Part shown: one piece after another, positions 4,414-7,386 of the stretch | How the letters are laid out: the number at the start of each line of letters is the position of its first letter | Numbering within the stretch: position 1 is the first letter of the stretch | From: JBHENN01 sp046262015 | Lineage (GTDB): Bacteria; Actinomycetota; CADDZG01; WHSQ01 | Direction: 5' to 3' | Assembly (NCBI GenBank): GCA_046262015.1 | Contig: JBHENN010000037.1 | Location: forward strand, 1 to 7,386 | DNA length: 7,386 bases | Position numbers and translations under genes: made by a program | Notes under the pieces: model-generated | What the model saw: only the letters and a program-made list of their open reading frames with translations | The model's database searches: none | What the model was told of the DNA's origin: nothing

Positions 4414-5358
4414 TTGGACTGCAACTTCGGGCTACTGGGACCGCAGCTCGTCACCGGCGTCATCCTCGGCTTCCTCTACGCGCTGATCGCTCTCGGCTAC
4501 ACCATGGTGTACGGGGTGCTGAAGCTGATCAACTTCGCCCACGACGCGGTATTCATGGTCGGTGGGGTTGCCGCCTTCTACGTCTTCGGCCAGTGGTTCG
4601 GGTTGACCGACCCTCGCACCGGTCTCGTGCTGATCGCTCTCCTTGCCGCCATCCTGATCGTCGGGGGGGTCGCATCGGCCGGCGGCGCCACGCTGCTCGA
4701 GCGCGGTGCGTACCGTCCGTTGCGGCGCCGGGGCGCGGCCCGGCTGTCGTACCTGATCAGCGCCATCGGCGCGTCGTTCTTCGTGACCTACCTGTTCCAG
4801 CAGGACTTCCTCCTTGGCCCGCCCCGGCGCAACTTCCCCTCGGTGCTGGCGGCGGGCCCCCAGGACTTCGGCTTCATCCTGCTCGGGTCGCGCATCACCG
4901 GTCCCAAGCTCCTTGTGGTCGTGGCCGCGATCGCATGTCTCGTCCTGCTCGATCGGCTGATCAACCAGACGCGCACCGGCCGCAGCATCCGCGCCCTGTC
5001 CGAGGATCCCATCGCGGCGCAGCTCATGGGTGTCAACGTGAACCGGGTCATCGTGACGACCTTCGTGATCGGCGGGTTCTTCGGAGGGATAGCGGGCTCG
5101 TTGTACGGGCTCCAGTTCGGGAGCGTGGTGTGGAACATGGGGTTCATCCCGGGGGTGAAAGCGTTCACGGCGGCGGTCCTCGGAGGCATCGGCAACATCC
5201 GCGGAGCGATGCTCGGCGGTGTCCTCCTCGGCGTGATCGAGAACGTGAGCACCGTCTGCCTGGGGTCCGAGTGGAAGAACGTCGTGGCCTTCGTGATCCT
5301 GCCCCTGGTCCTGATCTTCCGCCCGACCGGGATCATGGGCGAGCGGATCGGCGGTTAG
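4414..5358 (+). CDS. livH: LivH-type branched-chain amino-acid ABC transporter permease
   Basis: This 314-residue integral membrane protein is one of the two permease subunits of the importer. The start LVTGVILGFLYALIALGYTMVYGVLKLINFAHDAVFMVGG (12-51) is the family's highly conserved first region. GRSIRALSEDPIAAQLMGVNVNRVIVTTFVIGGFFGGIAG (189-228) contains the cytoplasmic loop that docks onto the ATPase, and LGGIGNIRGAMLGGVLLGVIE (256-276) is another family signature. About eight hydrophobic segments are visible. The start is TTG at 4414, preceded by GGGGGAG (4404-4410) at short spacing; no ATG or GTG in frame nearby preserves the conserved N-terminus. Length is normal, slightly longer than E. 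coli LivH. Its TAG is followed directly by the livM ATG with no spacing, so the two are probably co-translated. Confidence 0.94.
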   Translation: MDCNFGLLGPQLVTGVILGFLYALIALGYTMVYGVLKLINFAHDAVFMVGGVAAFYVFGQWFGLTDPRTGLVLIALLAAILIVGGVASAGGATLLERGAYRPLRRRGAARLSYLISAIGASFFVTYLFQQDFLLGPPRRNFPSVLAAGPQDFGFILLGSRITGPKLLVVVAAIACLVLLDRLINQTRTGRSIRALSEDPIAAQLMGVNVNRVIVTTFVIGGFFGGIAGSLYGLQFGSVVWNMGFIPGVKAFTAAVLGGIGNIRGAMLGGVLLGVIENVSTVCLGSEWKNVVAFVILPLVLIFRPTGIMGERIGG

Positions 5359-6618
5359 ATGAAAGCCCGTCAGGACGACCTCAGAGCTCACCTCGATCGT
5401 AACTACCCCCGGTTCTCGAAGCGGCTGCCCGACTCGGTAGCGACCCTCCTCAACGTGCTGTGGCGAGGGTGGCATGCGCTCGGCCCGTTCCGATACCTCG
5501 TCGCGGCGGGCCTCATGGCGGTGATCCCGTACCTGATGGAGAACGACTACCTGCCCCTGCTCCAGGGGAGCTACGGGGTCAACGTTCTCTTCAACGTCGG
5601 CTACTGGATCCTTCTGACGCTGGGGCTCGGCGTGGTGGTGGGTCTGGCCGGGCTGCTGGACCTGGGGTACGTGGCTTTCTTCATGCTGGGCGCGTACACC
5701 ACGGCGCTCTTGACGGACTCCGGCAACGTCGGGCAGTTCCACTTCGCCGTCCTCCCCACCTGGGGCGCGCTTCCCTTCGCGATCATCGTTGCCATGCTGG
5801 CAGGGTTCGCCCTCGGCGTGCCGACGTTGCGCCTGCGAGGCGACTACCTCGCGATCGTCACGCTGGGCTTCCACGAGATCGTGAGGCAATCGTTCAACAA
5901 CCTCGATCGCTTCGGAGGGTCGCGCGGCATCCCGGGGATCCCGCACCCCGAGATCGATCTCGCCGGAGTGAAGCTGGATTTCGGCCTCGACGCGGAGTAC
6001 TACTGGTGGTTCCTTTTGATCCCCGCCATCATCCTGACGGTCATCATGGTCAAGCATCTCGACAACTCCCGCGTGGGCCGTTACTGGTCGGCGATCCGGG
6101 AAGACGAGGTGGCGGCGGCCGCGATGGGCGTTCCCGTCACCAAGATGAAGGTGCTCGCGTTCGTGATCGGAGCTTCCACCAGCGGTGTCGCGGGATGGAT
6201 CTACGCGGTGAAGATCAGCTATATCGCGCCCAACAGCTTCCCTCTGCTGCTGTCGATACTCGTGCTCTGCTCGGTGGTGATCGGCGGGCTGGGCAGCGTC
6301 GCGGGGGCGGTCCTCGGCGCGACCCTTGTGATCACTCTGCCCGAGATCGTGCGCGAGCTGTCCGGGGACGCCAAGCTCCTGGGCCTGTTCGATATCGAGA
6401 CCGGGAGGATCGCGATCTTCGGGCTGCTGTTGATCATCGTGATGATCTACCGGCCCGGTGGGCTCCTCGCGGCGCGACGTCGCCGGACCGAGCTCCAGGA
6501 GGCCGGCGCGGCCGACGCGGTCATCAGTGAGGACGTGGTGACCCACGTCGACGACCCGGACACCCCCGGGCTCGCCACGACGCCGACCGAGGCGCGCATC
6601 GAAGGAGACAAGAGCTGA
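5359..6618 (+). CDS. livM: LivM-type branched-chain amino-acid ABC transporter permease
   Basis: This 419-residue membrane protein is the second permease. It has a basic, probably cytoplasmic N-terminus (1-44), then hydrophobic segments at about 45-60, 75-118 and 136-156. The conserved VGLAGLLDLGYVAFFMLGAYTTALL (94-118), LRLRGDYLAIVTLGFHEIVR (157-176) and the ATPase-docking loop GRYWSAIREDEVAAAAMGVPVTKMKVLAFVIGA (240-272) are clear LivM features, as is GGLGSVAGAVLGA (309-321). After YRPGGLL comes a charged, low-complexity tail of about 45 residues (375-419) that I do not recognise as a domain. The ATG follows the livH stop directly and has only a weak purine stretch upstream, implying translational coupling. 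The end of the gene carries AAGGAG (6602-6607), the ribosome binding site for livG, and its TGA overlaps the livG ATG by one base. Confidence 0.94.
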   Translation: MKARQDDLRAHLDRNYPRFSKRLPDSVATLLNVLWRGWHALGPFRYLVAAGLMAVIPYLMENDYLPLLQGSYGVNVLFNVGYWILLTLGLGVVVGLAGLLDLGYVAFFMLGAYTTALLTDSGNVGQFHFAVLPTWGALPFAIIVAMLAGFALGVPTLRLRGDYLAIVTLGFHEIVRQSFNNLDRFGGSRGIPGIPHPEIDLAGVKLDFGLDAEYYWWFLLIPAIILTVIMVKHLDNSRVGRYWSAIREDEVAAAAMGVPVTKMKVLAFVIGASTSGVAGWIYAVKISYIAPNSFPLLLSILVLCSVVIGGLGSVAGAVLGATLVITLPEIVRELSGDAKLLGLFDIETGRIAIFGLLLIIVMIYRPGGLLAARRRRTELQEAGAADAVISEDVVTHVDDPDTPGLATTPTEARIEGDKS

Positions 6619-7386
6619 TGGCTGCCTACATGAAGGTCGATTCGGTCACGATGGAGTTCGGCGGTCTCAGAGCCCTCTCGGACGTCAACATCGAGATCGA
6701 AGAGGGTGAGATCTTCGGCCTGATCGGCCCGAACGGGGCGGGTAAGACGACGCTCTTCAACTGCGTCACAGGGGTGTACAGCCCGACGCGCGGGAACGTG
6801 ACCTTCGCGGGACAGCCGTTGACGGGGAAGCGCCCCGACCAGATCGTCGAGATGGGGGTGTGCCGCACGTTCCAGCAGATCCGACTGTTCCCCAACATGA
6901 CCGCGCTGGAGAACGTCTTCGTCGGGGCCGACGCGCGCCACAAGACGAGCGTCTGGGGAGCGATCTTCCGCGGCCCGCGCTTCCGCCGGGAAGAGCACGA
7001 GGGTGAGGAGAAGTGCCTGAGATTGCTGGACTTCTGCGGCCTGCCGCGCTTCGCCAACGAGCTCGGCAAGAACCTGTCCTACGGGGACCAGCGGCGTCTC
7101 GAGATCGCGCGCGCCCTGGGCACGGACCCCAAGTTGCTGTTGCTCGACGAGCCTGCGGCGGGCATGAACCCCGCCGAGAAGAACGGGCTGCGAGACCTCG
7201 TGCGGAAGATCCGAGACACCGGCGTGACCGTGCTGCTGATCGAGCACGACATGAAGGTCGTGATGGGCCTTTCCGATCGCGTGGCGGTGCTCGACCACGG
7301 AGAGCTGATCGCGGAGGGCAAGCCCGAGCAGGTCCAGAAGGACCCCAAGGTGGTCGAGGCCTACCTCGGGAGCGGCGCCTCCCGCG
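6618..7386 (+). CDS. livG: LivG-type ABC transporter ATP-binding protein (3' end outside window)
   Basis: This is the ATPase that powers the importer from the cytoplasmic side; 256 codons are visible and no stop is reached. All nucleotide-binding motifs are present: Walker A GPNGAGKTT (37-45), Q-loop TFQQ (Q86), signature LSYGDQRRLEIARAL (153-167), Walker B LLLLDEP (173-179, E178 catalytic) and switch His in IEHD (H210). The LSYGxQ signature and the extended RLFPNMTALENVFVGA segment with a following charged insert (about 104-131) are typical of LivG. VEAYLG (246-251) matches the usual C-terminal end, so the protein probably ends within a few residues of the window edge. AAGGAG at 6602-6607 is 10 bases upstream of ATG 6618; a second ATG at 6630 is possible but less favoured. 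A livF gene for the second ATPase would be expected next. Confidence 0.95.
   Translation, partial: MAAYMKVDSVTMEFGGLRALSDVNIEIEEGEIFGLIGPNGAGKTTLFNCVTGVYSPTRGNVTFAGQPLTGKRPDQIVEMGVCRTFQQIRLFPNMTALENVFVGADARHKTSVWGAIFRGPRFRREEHEGEEKCLRLLDFCGLPRFANELGKNLSYGDQRRLEIARALGTDPKLLLLDEPAAGMNPAEKNGLRDLVRKIRDTGVTVLLIEHDMKVVMGLSDRVAVLDHGELIAEGKPEQVQKDPKVVEAYLGSGASR

Noticed and set aside
4254..5402. A 382-codon + strand frame overlapping livH
   Set aside because: It has the same Arg-rich shadow composition and conflicts with the conserved LivH frame.
4432..6546. A 704-codon open frame on the minus strand opposite livH and livM
   Set aside because: The + strand frames encode unmistakable permeases. Long antisense frames arise easily in GC-rich coding DNA because TTA, CTA and TCA codons are rare; the predicted product is low in hydrophobic residues and resembles no family.

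Overview
The window looks like chromosomal DNA from a high-GC Gram-positive bacterium, most likely an actinomycetote outside the best-studied genera. The evidence is GC-rich codon use, a PdtaR-type response regulator with an ANTAR RNA-binding domain (a hallmark of Actinobacteria), a MazEF pair that I recall as closely resembling M. tuberculosis MazE9/MazF9, an actinobacterial-style lipobox, and two promoters of the TANNNT type placed almost on the start codon. I cannot assign a class or genus from the sequence alone. All protein genes lie on the + strand; the one tRNA lies on the - strand.

Layout. Positions 1-258 hold no convincing gene, only small inverted repeats, and are clearly less GC-rich than the rest. 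Positions 259-833 are a MazEF toxin-antitoxin pair with a palindrome in its promoter. An exact 18-bp tandem duplication follows the toxin stop codon, then a tRNA-Leu(CAA) gene on the - strand whose 3' end faces the MazEF side. This looks like an accessory segment ending at a tRNA.

From 1017 the sequence becomes typical high-GC core DNA. A tightly overlapping three-gene unit (1017-2889) encodes an unrecognised coiled-coil protein, the PdtaR-like regulator (conventional GTG start at 1316, but a CTG at 1298 overlapping the preceding stop fits the fold better) and a proline racemase/hydroxyproline epimerase family enzyme with both catalytic cysteines.

After a 204-bp regulatory gap comes a branched-chain amino-acid type (HAAT family) ABC importer: lipoprotein binding protein, permeases LivH and LivM, and ATPase LivG, which runs off the right edge. 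The gap carries a good SigA-type promoter, an inverted repeat over its -35 box, and a strongly structured leader with a hexaloop hairpin and two near-identical self-complementary GGCGCC modules. A UUCG-capped terminator-like hairpin separates the binding-protein gene from the permeases and would let the binding protein be made in excess.

How the genes may work together: the importer brings in an amino acid or related compound, the racemase/epimerase interconverts stereoisomers of proline-like substrates, and the ANTAR regulator could control transcripts through hairpins in leaders. The functional link between these units is inference from adjacency. No wholly new system is evident; the items most worth testing are the coiled-coil/ANTAR/racemase coupling, the structured leader of the transporter operon and the paired CxC motifs of the binding protein.
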